Below are positions 46,079 to 58,354 of a stretch of 60,000 nt of DNA, piece after piece (the first letter of the stretch is position 1; each line of letters starts with the position of its first letter). Origin of the DNA: Polytrichum commune (Eukaryota > Streptophyta > Polytrichopsida > Polytrichales > Polytrichaceae); NCBI GenBank assembly GCA_950295325.1, contig OX485806.1, forward strand, positions 21,020,001-21,080,000. The letters are read 5' to 3'. A program made the position numbers and the translations under genes. The notes below the pieces were generated by a model that was given only the letters and a program-made list of their open reading frames with translations, searched no databases and was not told the DNA's origin.

Positions 46079-49000
46079 AATTTAATCAACTTTTGTATTT
46101 GTTTGTTGGATGGACACGAAATAGGTGCACTGTAGTATCCAGTGTACACTATGTCGCAGAGATATTTTCCTGCACCGAATATAATATTTTTGTACCACTT
46201 TCCTGTTTATGTTTACATGACAAGGGCAAAAAGCTATTTGGTCTACTACTTCAGCAACATAGTGAGATAATTTGATGAGGCACAGTTAGTGCTTGAGGCT
46301 GCTTTGTCAGAACGGATTCAGGTTATGAGGAGCATAATAGTTCCTTCAAATTGTCTTTGAGTTTGATGGGTTTTTGGCTCAGACAACATGATAAACACGC
46401 TTGAAGACTCGAGGCTCAAGCATTTGGAGATTGTCTCATTGAGTCTTCGTTGGCTGCATAGTTAGGTCAATTATACTTTTGCTGCTATTCCTCAGCTTCG
46501 GGGTTTTGTTATCTCAAAGTTGGTTGTGATGATTTTTGAGATGAGATATGGAGAGAACTGAAGTTTCAGGCTCAGGAAGATTGTGGGGATGATGGTTGGG
46601 AGCTGTTGGCTTGAATTTCAAATTTTGCACAAAATCTATAATGATTTCGGGACGCTTCTTCAAATTTCATCCGCGAACTTTTCCTTTGACTTGTTGGAGG
46701 ATTCAGGAAGTTTTGATGGAATTGACAGAACTGCATAAGTTGAGATCCCATAGTAGTTCGGGGGTAGTCCATTCCCAGCCAGAGCCTGCAGACTTCCATG
46801 TCCTCCATCTGCGACGAAGGGCATCGAACTGGTCACCCTTTGTATGATTTCTTTCCTCCTTGCACCTCTTGATTTTCTAGATTTTGTTGTTCTCCTGTAG
46901 CTTTTGAAAATCACAGAATTCTGCAATGTGTTGGTCACAATTGTGACCAGGGGAATGTTGATTAAATCTTTTCCTGTAAGTACATTAAATACTAGTCATG
47001 GACTGGCATCTTGTGAAGCCTAAAGAGGTCACAGATGAGCCTGTTCTTCACTTCTATCATATTCTTTCATCTGAAGTTACTGTCATAGAGGTCATAAGTT
47101 GTAATTAAGCTTAATTACGTTGTTGGGCTGCCATGGCTTGTTCGGCATCTCCAGAGATTGGAGATTGCTAGAGAATTGTTAAGCCCTCCGAAGAGCATGT
47201 GAAAGAACTGGAGAAGGTTTTAAATCTCTTAGCGCAAAATGAGGTTATCTCTCTGTGTATCTGCGTGACCCCCTTGCAATACTCAATTTCTGTTTCATCA
47301 TTTCACTCATCAATGTTGATATATTTCCAAAAACACTGTAGGTTTGGTAGGTGGCATATGGGGCTTTGGGGGAACAGCACAGGCGGAGTCTGTCCTAATT
47401 ATTTCATGTATTTTTGTATCATGAAGGATCATGAGTTTGAGAACCATGAATTGCTCATGCTGCACTAACCAAAAGTCTCAAAGATATGTGTTATGTGAGC
47501 AGGCTCAGTTGCAGCAGCAGATACAACTACATGCACAACAGCAGCAGCAACTTCGACATAAATTGCAACAGCAGCAGCAACAGATGCAACTAATGCATCA
47601 GTTATCTCAGGTGTGTATTTTTCACTCAACAGATTAATCTGCCAAATTTCTTTGCACCCATTTAGTTGCAAGTGATAAAATTTCTTAGTGGGCAGCTATG
47701 TTTGCATGAGGTACATGCTTTCACTATATTGATTGGGTTGCTAAAACCAATACGGTTGGTATATTCTCAAGCTCTAGTATTATTTGTTGAGAGTTTGAGG
47801 GATTCCTTCCTTCATAACTATATGTGGCAACTATCTCAAGATTTGCCAGCATGTTGGCTGTTAGGTTGCTCCTCCTCAATGCCAAATTACTTTCTGAGTG
47901 AGCAGATCTCTATCAACCATATACGTGAGAGTCGAATAATGCAGATCAGGGGGTTGCATTTCTCTACGCAGAATGCCTAGCTGAGACAATGTACATTATT
48001 GTTCATGATGTGAAGATACCATGGATTTGCATCGCAGGCTGGTCTTCAAAAGACAGTTGAGGTATGTGATGGACCTAATGAACACCAGTAAACTCTCCAT
48101 AAATGTCAATTGTTTTATTCATATCCTTTTCAAGAGGTAGACTTGAGGAGATCTGGGGAAGTATAAACAAGTTGAAACTGAGGATAGGTGGGTTGGTGAT
48201 CAAGTCACTCAAATGGTTACTTACAAACATGACAGATAAAGTAGAAAATTTAATGTCTGTGGTTTTAACATGATGATTTTGTATATAATAAATGGATCTT
48301 TGGAGGACACTCTTTTATCTCAAGGGTGGCTTAAATCTAAGGCCTTAAGTTGAATCCCACGGGAACTCTGAGGTTAGGCTGCCTAAGGCCGGAGTAGTCA
48401 TTTAGGATGTATGGGTGTTGTGCTATACCTGAACAGGTGAGTGGGGCTTTGTATTGGGTTCAGGGCATTGATACTCTTTGTAGCAGCAGGAGCACTTTTA
48501 GAGGCCCTGGCCATGCTCCGCAATGCAACGCAACTTTAATTTGAGATGAAAGCTCCAACCAGAAGACTTTAGCTATGGCACCTGGACTGTTGATAGCAAG
48601 AGCTATGGATAAGAAGAGGGGGCTTTAGTTGTTGTGTTATAAAAGCACATTGCTCTATTTCATTGACAGCACACAAGTTAGATGCAAATGTGTTGAAGAT
48701 TGTATATGTATATGTAGCCATAACAATGTAGGATACCTTAGCAGACTTTGAGGCCACAAATTCGGTTAAATGAAAACGTGATGGAAACAAGCTTATGCAT
48801 CAGAAGCACTGGCTCTCACCACTTGCCCTCCCCATGGCCTCTTGAGTTGTATTAAGATGTAGACCTAAAACACTAACAACATAGTCACCATCAACCTCCA
48901 AATCTAAGGGGGATAGTTTTCTTGGTGAGGATTTACAGTATGTTGCCTACCCTTGATATTCTTTGTAGAAAAAGTTTTCTATCCAAGGAGTAATTTGCAA

Positions 49001-49863
49001 TCAGACTATTACAGATTTCTTAATGGAGGACATTGTGGAAGGTGCTTCACATGACTTCTATATATGAATCTTGATTGGAAATTGTTTTGTTGCATGAAAG
49101 AAGAGATGCATGTAGGCATTGTGTCTGTTGAACACGTGAAAAACCAATGCAATCTTGTTGGATTTGCATGTTCATCAAATCTTGGCTGATTTCAATACAC
49201 TAATGAAGTGAAGATTGAAAGTCCACAACCTAATTAACTATGTAGAATATCTCACTCTCCATCCTGCCATGTATTAAATAAAGTTGTTTATGAAATGTGA
49301 ACTTTTTGATGAGAATGAAATGAACTAAACCCTAAACTATCCAAGTGATCCATCCAGGGTATTGGTACTTGGAAGGCTCGCACATGGTTCCGTTAGCAGT
49401 AAATTTTCTCAGTCTTGAATTTTTGAATTTCCTTCATTCAATGAGGTCTCTGTAATGGATGAGATATGTTGGTAGATACATGGCCAACAGACCTTTCTAG
49501 ACCTCAGGATGAAGTCCATTTGAAATACACATCTGTTCCTAATGCAACCTAGCCCCCATGAATCAATTAGTGGATGCTCGTAAAGATCATTGCTGTAACT
49601 TTTGCACCAAATTGTCATGTAAGCATTTAATTTGTACCCTTCTTTTCAGTCGTGATGGATTTATTTCAATGGAGATTACACATTTTCAAACTATTTTTTC
49701 AGTTTCACTACAAATATTTGAGCTTCCTTCATCATGTAATTATCTTTCAATGTAGGCCACATGAAAAAACAAACAGTCCACTTTATTTTGTAATGAAAGA
49801 TGTGAGAAATCAATTTCGTGCCACAAACATCTCTAAACATAATGGAGTAATAAAATTAGAATT
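46079..49863. other. Element interior between the two ORFs, with a Gln-rich exon-like segment
   Basis: About 47504-47611 (GTGAGCAG|GCTCAG ... TATCTCAG|GTGTGT) reads AQLQQQIQLHAQQQQQLRHK and more glutamines, and has acceptor and donor signals. A possible upstream piece at about 47177-47244 reads VKPSEEHVKELEKVLNLLAQ and ends at a GT, and a 24-nt piece AGLQKTVE ends near 48061. These may be remnants of a captured host gene that I do not recognise. The remainder is AT-rich with no gene. Confidence 0.4.
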
Positions 49864-51252
49864 TCAATCAGACTCTGAAGATGATAATCCAACATGAATA
49901 TCATACTCGTTCCCTGCTAAATTACGTTGCCGTTTTCTACTAAACAGGGATTTCGCTATGGCATCTCGGCGCATGCTCATTTGATGTGTAGTTGTAGAGT
50001 AATTTGAAATTGAAGAAGTAAGGTCACTATCAAGAGATGTGCGATTTAGGAAATCAATGGGGGAGATTGCAACAGCTTCCGCTTCCAATAATGTAGTTGA
50101 TGCAGCTGCCGCAGTTGACGTCGATGCCAAATTCCTTTGGAGCTGAGTTTGACCATCTTCAAACCAAGACATATTAAAAGTGTCATTATGCATAATAGTC
50201 AAATTATGCAAAATCAAACATGTTGTTACATGTGCAGGTACATGCCGGAGTTGACAATCCATCCTTTTTAATAGGATTCTCCAACGCAACTTCAATATTC
50301 CAAACGCACGTTCCACACATATTCGAGAACTTGATTGAATGAAATTCGAGTGCTCCTGTTCGCGAGTGAAACCGTCTTTGCTACCAAGATAGGGAGTAAA
50401 CATCCAGGGACGAGGTTGATAAGCAGCATCGCCCAGTAACGCATAAGGAAGGAGTTTTCCACCTAAACAATATTTACCTATGTGGGATTTACAGAATAGG
50501 TTGTAGTCATGGATACTACCACACCACCCTATATCATAATCCCAAAAACAACAGGAATGGTCTACTACAGCTTGCAATAACACAGAGTGAAATCATTTTC
50601 TACAATAATAATCAGCAGCATACTGTTCAGGAGCTATGATTGGAATATGACTGCCGTCTATAGCTCCAACAACATAAGGTATTCCATGGAGCGTTTCAAA
50701 ATTTTCACTAATAGCTTGCATTTGTGATGGTGAAGGCCATCGAATAAACACATCCCTACAAGTTTCTTTTAGAGCTTGGCAAAATTCTAAAACAATTCCA
50801 TGTACGGAAGAGACACCAACCCTAAAGCTATCAGCTATTATATAAAGAGGGGAACCGGATGCTAATCTGGTGATTGCAATTGCAACTCTTGTTTCAACTG
50901 AAATAGCCTTCCTTCAGTTTGTGTCGACCTTAATAAGTACTGGCCCAACTTATTGACAAACGTATTTGAAAGTTTCTTTTGTCATCCGAAACCGTTGCTT
51001 GAAAACAATATTGCTGTATGAACCTATTAAATCAATGTCAACATATCTTGGGGTTCTTTCATAAGATTGAATCCTTTCTTTTGTCGATCCAACTCTCTCA
51101 TTTTCAAGCATAAATTGATGTATAAGAAATAAAGCATTTTGATTTAAACGCAAGCTTGCTTCCACATTGACAGTGGAAGTGTAGAATAAAGCAATGAAGG
51201 ATGCAAATTGAAAAATGAAGAGGACAACAAGCTTTCTTCGAGATGGATCCAT
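49864..51252 (-). pseudogene. PIF/Harbinger DDE transposase, three in-frame stops
   Basis: RNase H-fold transposase of the DDE_4 type. A single reading frame of 463 codons runs from ATG 51252 (MDPSRRKLVVL) to the stop at 49864, with no frameshift. It is interrupted by TAA (50952-50950, after TFKYVCQ), TGA (50916-50914, where TNWRKAI is expected) and TGA (50595-50593, in YYCRK*FHSV). The catalytic triad is intact: AIDGSH (Asp 1), LLGDAAY (Asp 2) and VERAFGILKLRWR (Glu). GWCGSIHDYNLF and PWMFTPY are further family hallmarks. The Ser-rich tail ends SSSESD. It lies opposite in strand to the Myb-like gene, with 3' ends facing each other. Confidence 0.88.
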
Positions 51253-52313
51253 GGCAAAAATAATAATAATAAGCAAACATCATACAATTTGTGAGAATAT
51301 CAAATCTATTGAAATAAAAATATAAGTAGCTGCATAATGTCTACTATATGTAAAAGTTGTAATGAACATTGAGTTGTCATAAGGTCATTGTAGTTTACTT
51401 TACTAGCACTATAAGTAGTCGTCTTTTAATGGATTTGTAGTGTATGTCAACTTACATGTAACTCCAATATTTTTAGTACAAGTGTTCAAGCAAACTTTAT
51501 TTATAATGAATTATAATGGATTATAATGGATTTTCATATAATGGTAGATGCTACTTTTTATTATTTAAAAAAAATGACGAAGAGGCGATATTTAATGATA
51601 AATTGATGCTTTTATTAACATTATTGATGTTCATATTGTATAAAAATATAACATTAGCACATATCACATATGTGTAGTTTTTTTCATTAAAATGTTGACA
51701 ATTACATGTAGCTATATTTGGAAACTTGAGGGTACAGGGCAACTTCATGAAAGATGTCAGTACTTCTATTCTTTCGTCTTGGTACACAACCCAATATTGT
51801 TTGTGCAATTTGATAACAAATTCCCTCCAAAATAACACACTTATAATGATCCATTACCTTTAATTTTATAATGCATTTTTTATTTATTTTCAATTTCTTT
51901 TTTCAACCTCTAATTAAAAAGGTGATAATACACATAATTTGTGCAAAGAAGATAAAACAAACTCTCCTATGAATGACCAAAAGGAAAGTCCAGTGAGAAA
52001 ATGTCTCTAAAACTAATTCATTTTTATGTATGGAGATAAGCTAACTCAAAAAATGTTTTAACATTCTAAGAAAATTTGAGTTTATAGATTATTACCTAGT
52101 ACATATAGAATACCGTTAAGATATATTAAAAATACCATTACATGATTTTCATAATGTTTTCATAATATTTACAAAATTACTTCTCCCATCATAGAGCAAC
52201 GGATTCGGTTGAAAATATATTGCCATATTATGAGTTTGATGTTCATGTGGGAAAGTAATGCATAAATTTTCACAACACATGATGTAGCGTTTATACTTCA
52301 TAAAATATGCCTA
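51253..52313. other. AT-rich element interior, no gene recognised
   Basis: Very AT-rich sequence upstream of the transposase start, presumably including its promoter and leader. Small open frames show no family features. Confidence 0.4.
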
Positions 52314-52629
52314 AGGTAGAGGGGCCATTTCCCGCTCGAATTTCAGATTGGCATGTTCATTGGGGAGTTATTAAGGGGGAATCAATCTTGGAAGATGTGC
52401 AAAGTACATTGGAAATTGGACCAATTGGAATAATTAATTTTGGATTAATATTGAATTAGTTATGAATTTTGGAAGGAGAACTCATAGGGGTACCCAAAAC
52501 CACTCACCCCAAAAATGTACACCATGATTACATAGAAATTTGAGGTTGGAAGCTATAATGTACCTCTTGTTTGGATAGGTCTAGTGAGCGGTTTAATAAG
52601 GACCCGAGCGGGAAAGGGCCCCTCTACCT
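52314..52629. mobile_element. MITE nested near the right end of the Harbinger element
   Basis: 316 bp with inverted ends AGGTAGAGGGGCC(A/C)TTTCCCGCTCG, about 24 bp with one mismatch. TA (or TAA/TTA) flanks each end. No coding capacity. It differs in TIR sequence from families A, E and F. Confidence 0.75.
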
Positions 52630-52850
52630 TATATTGGACGTCCAATTCCAGTGTGAACCCATCCACTGGACGGGCAATGTGATTGTTGACGTGGCAAGTT
52701 CCCTCCGCAATCAAGCGGACAAAGCACCGGACACCGGGTTTTGTCCACTACGAGTGGACGTCCCGGTCTGAACCGTGAGTAAGGGCCCCTTCAAGGACGC
52801 AAGATAATGCTCTCTCTGGCATTACCTATCACCTAAAGCACCTGAACTTA

Positions 52851-53030
52851 GAAGCACTGGGTTTTACCAAATACCTGGGTTTTCCAGAAACCTCCTCAAG
52901 TTCCCCTATGCACCGGGGACTCAGAAGCACTGGGTTTTACCAAATACCTGGGATTTCCAGACACCTCTTGAAGTTCCCCTGTGCACCGGGGACTCAGGAG
53001 CACTGGGTTTTACCAAATACCTGGGTTTTG
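52851..53030. repeat. 73-bp tandem repeat upstream of the PPR gene
   Basis: Units start at 52851, 52924 and 52997 (GAAGCACTGGGTTTTACC ... CACCGGGGACTCA); the third is partial. Copies differ by only a few bases. The array ends about 230 bp before the PPR start codon, so it may lie in the promoter or leader. Confidence 0.9.
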
Positions 53031-53261
53031 CCACACACTGGCTCTGGGTTTTGGTCTTCCAGCCATTTACCGAAAGCCCTAAAGCAACCGTGAACATGAC
53101 GAAGATGGTGATGGTCGGGAAGAAAGCTGATGGGGGAGAGATTGGAGCACTCTCCTGCACGTCACTCCATACTAGTAACTCATAACAACTTAATGGAATC
53201 CGGCAACGTAATGTCATAATCCATTCATGTGTCCGGTGAGAGAGTCGCCAGTTGACGATTC

Positions 53262-56200
53262 ATGCTTCACACCATGGAGGTAATCAGATTGGGATCCTCA
53301 GCATCCACATGTTGTCGCGGAAGCGGTGGCATCACCGCAGACATCATTAGGGAATCGTTTCATGTCCGACTTAACCCTAACCCTATTTCTACTCCCTGGA
53401 AAAATTTCAGGGTGACATATGACGTAGCAAGTCTCCAGGCCGTGAGAGAATCTTCGAGAGAGACGTGTAAGGCGCGGGCCAGATTGGTGCAGGCAGGGCG
53501 CAGATTAGCGGAGGAGCCTCAAGTGAACATTGGCCATGGAGATGATGATTGTAGTCATGATGGTAAGGGCAAGGGTAAGGAAGAATTGGAAGAGCAAATT
53601 AGTAGTAGTAGAAGAAAAAAATTTCGATCGAGTACAGGGAATAGAAAGAAACCTCCGAGTGATTTGTTGCATTCTTTGGCGAAGCGAGTGGCGGAGCGAA
53701 TTGTGTCGGAAAATCTGGAGGTACAGGGGATTATGAAGGTAGTAGCTGAGACTGGCTTACGTGTTGAAGTTCGCTCCATGAATATGGTGATTTGGGAGCT
53801 CGGGCAGTTGCAGGGGGTGGATGCTGCGGCGAAGGCGTTTCGAGCATTTCGAGAGGCTGGAGTGGATCCTAATTCCCATGTCTATACGACCCTTATTGCA
53901 ATTTATGGGTAAGTTGCAAGTCTTATAAGTAAGTGGCAGTGTGGAATTTTTAATCCACATTTTATTTGAGCAAGGTATGTAGCTTTGGATGTCAGTAAGC
54001 AATAGGGTGTGAATTTTTGGGTAAGGATTTATCGCAAAATGGTTCGTGTTGTGTTTCTCCGGCAATGGTTGGCACATCACTCTCATCAAACCTCAACCAC
54101 ACACCGCATAGTGGCAATGTGAAATTACCTCATGATTTGAGCAAGGTTGCTGCAATATATGGGCAAGTTTTGATTACAAAGTGCTTCATGTTGTCTTCCG
54201 TCGGGCTATAATTGCCATTGCTCTCATTAAAACCCCCCAACACATTTGCATAGTGGCAATGTGGAAATATTACCCAGATATATTCGAGCTAGGTAGCTGC
54301 AATTTATGGTAAGGTTTATCACAGATGCTTCATGTTGTCTTCCCTTGGGCTATGGTTGGCATAATACTCATGAAAGTTGAACACACTGCGTAGTGGCAAT
54401 GGGAAATTTCCCACATGATTTTAGCAAGGTCAACGGGGTGTCAGTAAGCAATATGGTGTCAATAAAGCATACACAATTTGTATACAAGATGTACAAGAAT
54501 CTTAATAGTTCACAAGAGAGAAGATGATGAATTAGATGAAAAACACGAAGGAGGTGAAGAATTGTTGCAAGTTGTTCAAGGTGCATATTCCAAATCAAAG
54601 TGCATTGTAAATGAGGTAGGATAGATCATTGTAACACAATCAGACCAATAAACAACAAACTTGCAAAGCAAAGATATAGAGTGACGGGTTTAGGGTTTAG
54701 CATACTGCAAAACTCAAGACGTATGTATAATGGTTGCAACATTGACTAATTGTGAATACGATTAACACTTATTAAGCAGCAACCAACAACTGAATAGCAT
54801 TGTGTGCACAATAAGGACTAACACCCAGGGGTGAACCCTTTTGTCTGCAGCTCAGCCCGCAAATTACCACAAGCAATGCAGCTATTCAGGTGGATGGAGG
54901 AGAAGGGAATTGAACGGTCACTATTTACCTACAATGCCCTCATGGTTGCTTGCGCTAGGGTAATTGGTTGTTGAATCTCCATATCACAGTGACTTATGTA
55001 TGCTGTTTGTCAACACAAAAAATCCTCATCTTCCCATTGACATGCCAATTGAACTTAGCCTTCCTTCCACCTACTGTGTTCATGTAACAAGTCCCTTCAA
55101 AGCATTTTGTAAGATGCTCTGGTAATAGACACTGAAGACAAATCTCAGTAATTTTGGCAGGCGTGAATCCTATGCTGAATATTATGGCACATAAGCCCTG
55201 TACAAGAAGATCTAGTCATGGTTTATGACTGGAATTTGAATGTCAGTATCCTGCAGGGGAAGCAGCTGTGAAGCTTTATGACGAAATGCTAGAGCTGGGA
55301 ATCGGTGCTGATCGCATCACCTTCATGGCTTTGGTGTCTGCAACTACCGCTGCTGGAAAGTGGGATCTTGCCCAAAACTTTCTTGATATCATGATGGTAA
55401 AACATCAGCAGCCTTTCCTTACCTATAATGATAGTTTCATCTAAAATACATTGTATAGGTTACAAACTACTCAACATGAAGAGTGGACATGGGATTCTAG
55501 GGTTAGTTGCTTATATAACACACATTTTTGAGTATATATCGCACATATTTGTTCTGTGTTTTGGGAAGATGACTATCGGTGATTGAGTCAAGTGGATGTC
55601 ACATAGTTTTGCAGATAGGTAGTTTTCTTTTCTTTTCTTTTCTTTTGTCTTGTGAGCACTGCTATCTTTTGCATCGTTGATTGTTTCACCATAGGACTCT
55701 GAACAATGCCTGTAAAGAAGTTATGTATCAATTTTAAGTGATGATACTCATGTTATCTGATGTAACCTTTGCATTGCGTTAATGTTCACAAGTATGAAGT
55801 GTTCCTTGGTAATGTATACACCCAAGTCTACTACTGAACAATTAAGAAAATCTACCAAGAGCATTCACATGGTTCTTCTCCTAGTTTTTCACTTGTCATT
55901 GCATGATATCATCCCTGATAAATTCTGAGAAGAATCTTTTTACAGGAACAAGGGTTCTCGATTGGTGAAAATGAGTACACGGAGATGTTGTGGGCGTGTG
56001 CACGGGCCCGAAAACCCAGAGAGGCTTATGGTCTTTTTCAGACGATGGAGAAACAAGGCATCAAACTCAAACTTGCAAATTTTAATGCACTTTTATGTGC
56101 ATATGAGAAGACAGGCCAGTGGGAGAATGCCATGAGGACATTCATCTGGATTCAAGACAGGGGTCTTATTCCTGATGTCATGTCATGGAGTACCCTCATC

Positions 56201-58354
56201 AGTGCTTGTGCGAATGCAGGGCAAGCTGAGCGAGCACATGAAATCTTGGAAAGAATGAAGACCAGTAATTGCGCCCCCAACGTGGTGTCATGGTGTGGAC
56301 TTATTAAAGCTTATCAGAAGACAGGCAATTGGCAGGAGGCTGAACTTGCATTCCAGGCAATGCTTGATGCTGGGTGTCCTCCAAATGAGGTTCTATTATT
56401 CTCCAAGTTCTTTTCTGTTCATTAAGTAACTTTCTAGTGCACGGTTGTTAAGTGTTTTTTTAAAGAATCATGGCAGTTAGAGTTTTCTTTCAGCTCAACG
56501 GGCTTTTTGTTGGGAGTTGGTCCCATATGATTTTTCATTGTTTGTTTTGCATACAATATTATGATTTATTTCCACTTATGGAACATGCTCAGAGAGAGTG
56601 GTTGAATTTGAACAATGAGACACCTATTTTGGTTCATTGAGGCTGAACTCATGTGAAGCACCTCTTGGCATGCCGAAATGAGTTCGACCCTCAAATGAAC
56701 CGATATAGAATGTTCTTCATTTAATCCTCCACACTACCTCCAAGCATGCATTGAAAACTTACTGAACATGGAAGGTGTTGTATGCAATACAACCAACTCC
56801 TGGGAGAAGTCATGTTGAGTTAGTGGACGACTCTATTATTTATGAATGAGGGTATTTTTTTGTGTGGCACATTTATGGGTTTCACAATAGTGTGACTTTA
56901 TGTTTGGGGTCTAGATGTCTACAGACAGAAAACTTTATGCATTTAATGGTCGTGGAGGTGAGTTAGACTTCATTATAAGTAGACACTGTTAATTGCTGGA
57001 CCAAGAAGCTGGTAGAACAGGAACAATGAAAATTGATGAGATGCATGCAATGGACTGAGACAGAACAAAGTCTTAAGTTTTGTCAGAATTGTCTGGTGTT
57101 AGGTTTTTTGCGGGTGGAAATAGTCTAAATGAGGAGCTCTTGCTTTTGGATTTATAGCAGCAGGAATTTATGGTGCTTATTTTTTACTAGAAGTTTTTGG
57201 TGCAGAGTAGGTGGCATGGTGCTCACTTCTAAGTGCATACGAGAAGGGTAGGCAATGGAAAAAGGTCCTCTATACAATCGACAAACTGGAACAGCAAGGT
57301 CATAAGATTGATGTTGTAGCGTGGAGTACCGCAATAAGTGCATTGGCAAAATCTGGACACTGGGAGCTTGCTGAGGAAAAGTTTGAGGAAATGCAGCAAA
57401 AAGGATGTCAGCCAAATGTTGTGACTTATGCATCACTCATGAGAGCGTATGGGAATGCTGGACTTTGGGAGAAGTCGGAAGCTCTGTTTGCACTCATGTT
57501 ACAGAAAGGAATCAGGTACCTGTTTCTTCCTGTGAAGTTGGACGCTATACATGTTTTATGGAAAGTCACATTAACTCCCAAGTGTCTGAGAGGGCCTTTC
57601 CATGGGACATGCACAAAACGTGTATTTGAGCTACATATTCCCATTTATAGCTAATTGTGTCAAAAGTGACTATATCTAAATTTATCTCATTCTTTAAGTG
57701 CGATTTTCAAATCGGTGGCTACCTTAATGTTATGAAAGATTTGGGCCCAAAGACACCACTTGAATGCCCTTGGATGCAATATGTACTTAGTATTTTGATC
57801 AGCAATGTCACATTTGAGCATATTCTTATTTTCTCTGTGACATAAGATAATGGACTAAATAGGGTTTCAAGTCCATCAATATGGAAAATATGATTTTGAG
57901 ACTTGGTGAGGCTCATAGAACTTGTGTATGTAGGCTATACACTGAGCCCCTTGGTCCTTTAAGGGTGTAAATTGCAGTTCTGAACTATTGCAGCCCCTGT
58001 TAGGAACTTGACATCTATTACTGATTCTTGTCTTATGGCTGAAGGCCCAACTCCCAATCATGCTGTGCACTTCTTCGTGCTTATGCAAAAGGGAGAGAGC
58101 TGAAGAAAGCTGTGATGCTTTTTGAAGCAATGACTGAGCAATATGGAATTGATCACGACAAATTTGCATACACAGCTATCTTCTGGGCTTGCTGGACATG
58201 TGGAGAATGGCAGGAAGCAGCTGGGTACTTTGACCGTATGGAAAGGGATGGCTGCAAACCTGACAGTGTTATATATACTACCTTAATAAGGATGTATGAA
58301 GCAAATAACCAGGATCATAAAGCCATGCAGATATTGGAACGGATGAGTTCATGA
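53262..58354 (+). CDS. P-class pentatricopeptide repeat protein, six exons
   Basis: RNA-binding helical-repeat protein, probably organellar. Exons: 53262-53908, 54851-54966, 55257-55396, 55946-56389, 57211-57515, 58045-58354. They total 1962 nt (653 aa plus TGA), with phases consistent throughout. The Ser/Arg-containing N-terminus could be a transit peptide. Residues about 60-130 are charged and non-repetitive. Residues about 170-653 hold 14 PPR motifs, nearly all 35 residues, for example VVTYASLMRAYGNAGLW and DVVAWSTAISALAKSGHW; the last is partial. No E, DYW or SMR domain follows, so it is P-class. Residues 5 and 35 give ND in repeats 3 and 6, SN in 7 and 10, and TD in 13, combinations known to favour U/C, A and G. 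The exon 2 donor (ATTG|GTTGTT) is weak; I chose it because it fixes both phase and repeat length. No stop interrupts the model. The orthologue is not identified. Confidence 0.88.
53897..54450. repeat. Tandem repeat in PPR intron 1 that includes donor-site copies
   Basis: AGTGGCA(A/G)TG recurs at about 53933, 54110, 54253 and 54393 (spacings of about 177, 143 and 140 bp). TGCAAT(T/A)TATGG(G)(T/C)AAG, the exon 1/intron 1 junction sequence, recurs at about 54151 and 54299. The units also share CTTCATGTTGT and GCAAGGT blocks. The array therefore begins at the real splice donor and repeats diverged versions of it. Confidence 0.75.
55623..55646. repeat. (TTTTC)5 microsatellite in PPR intron 3
   Basis: A short pentanucleotide run in the intron between PPR exons 3 and 4. 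Confidence 0.85.

Larger units (their letters stand above)
42161..52779. mobile_element. Putative large PIF/Harbinger element (10.6 kb), inactivated
   Basis: The two ends share a perfect 20-bp core CGGTTCAGACCGGGACGTCC in inverted orientation, each starting four bases inside a TAA (42158-42160 left, 52780-52782 right). Further inverted matches follow: GTGGACAA and CTTGCCACGTCA. Subterminal TCC(G/A)GTGTGAA motifs recur as well. Inside lie the two genes expected of the superfamily, a Myb/SANT-like protein (45079-46078) and a DDE transposase (51252-49864, opposite strand). The outermost four bases of the ends differ (GGCC versus CTCA). A 316-bp MITE is nested near the right end. The assignment of both ends to one element is inference; no closer partner end was found for either. 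Confidence 0.65.

Noticed and set aside
46572-46938. Open frames on both strands near 46.6-46.9 kb as an additional gene
   Set aside because: No family motif and no consistent splice sites; kept only as element interior.
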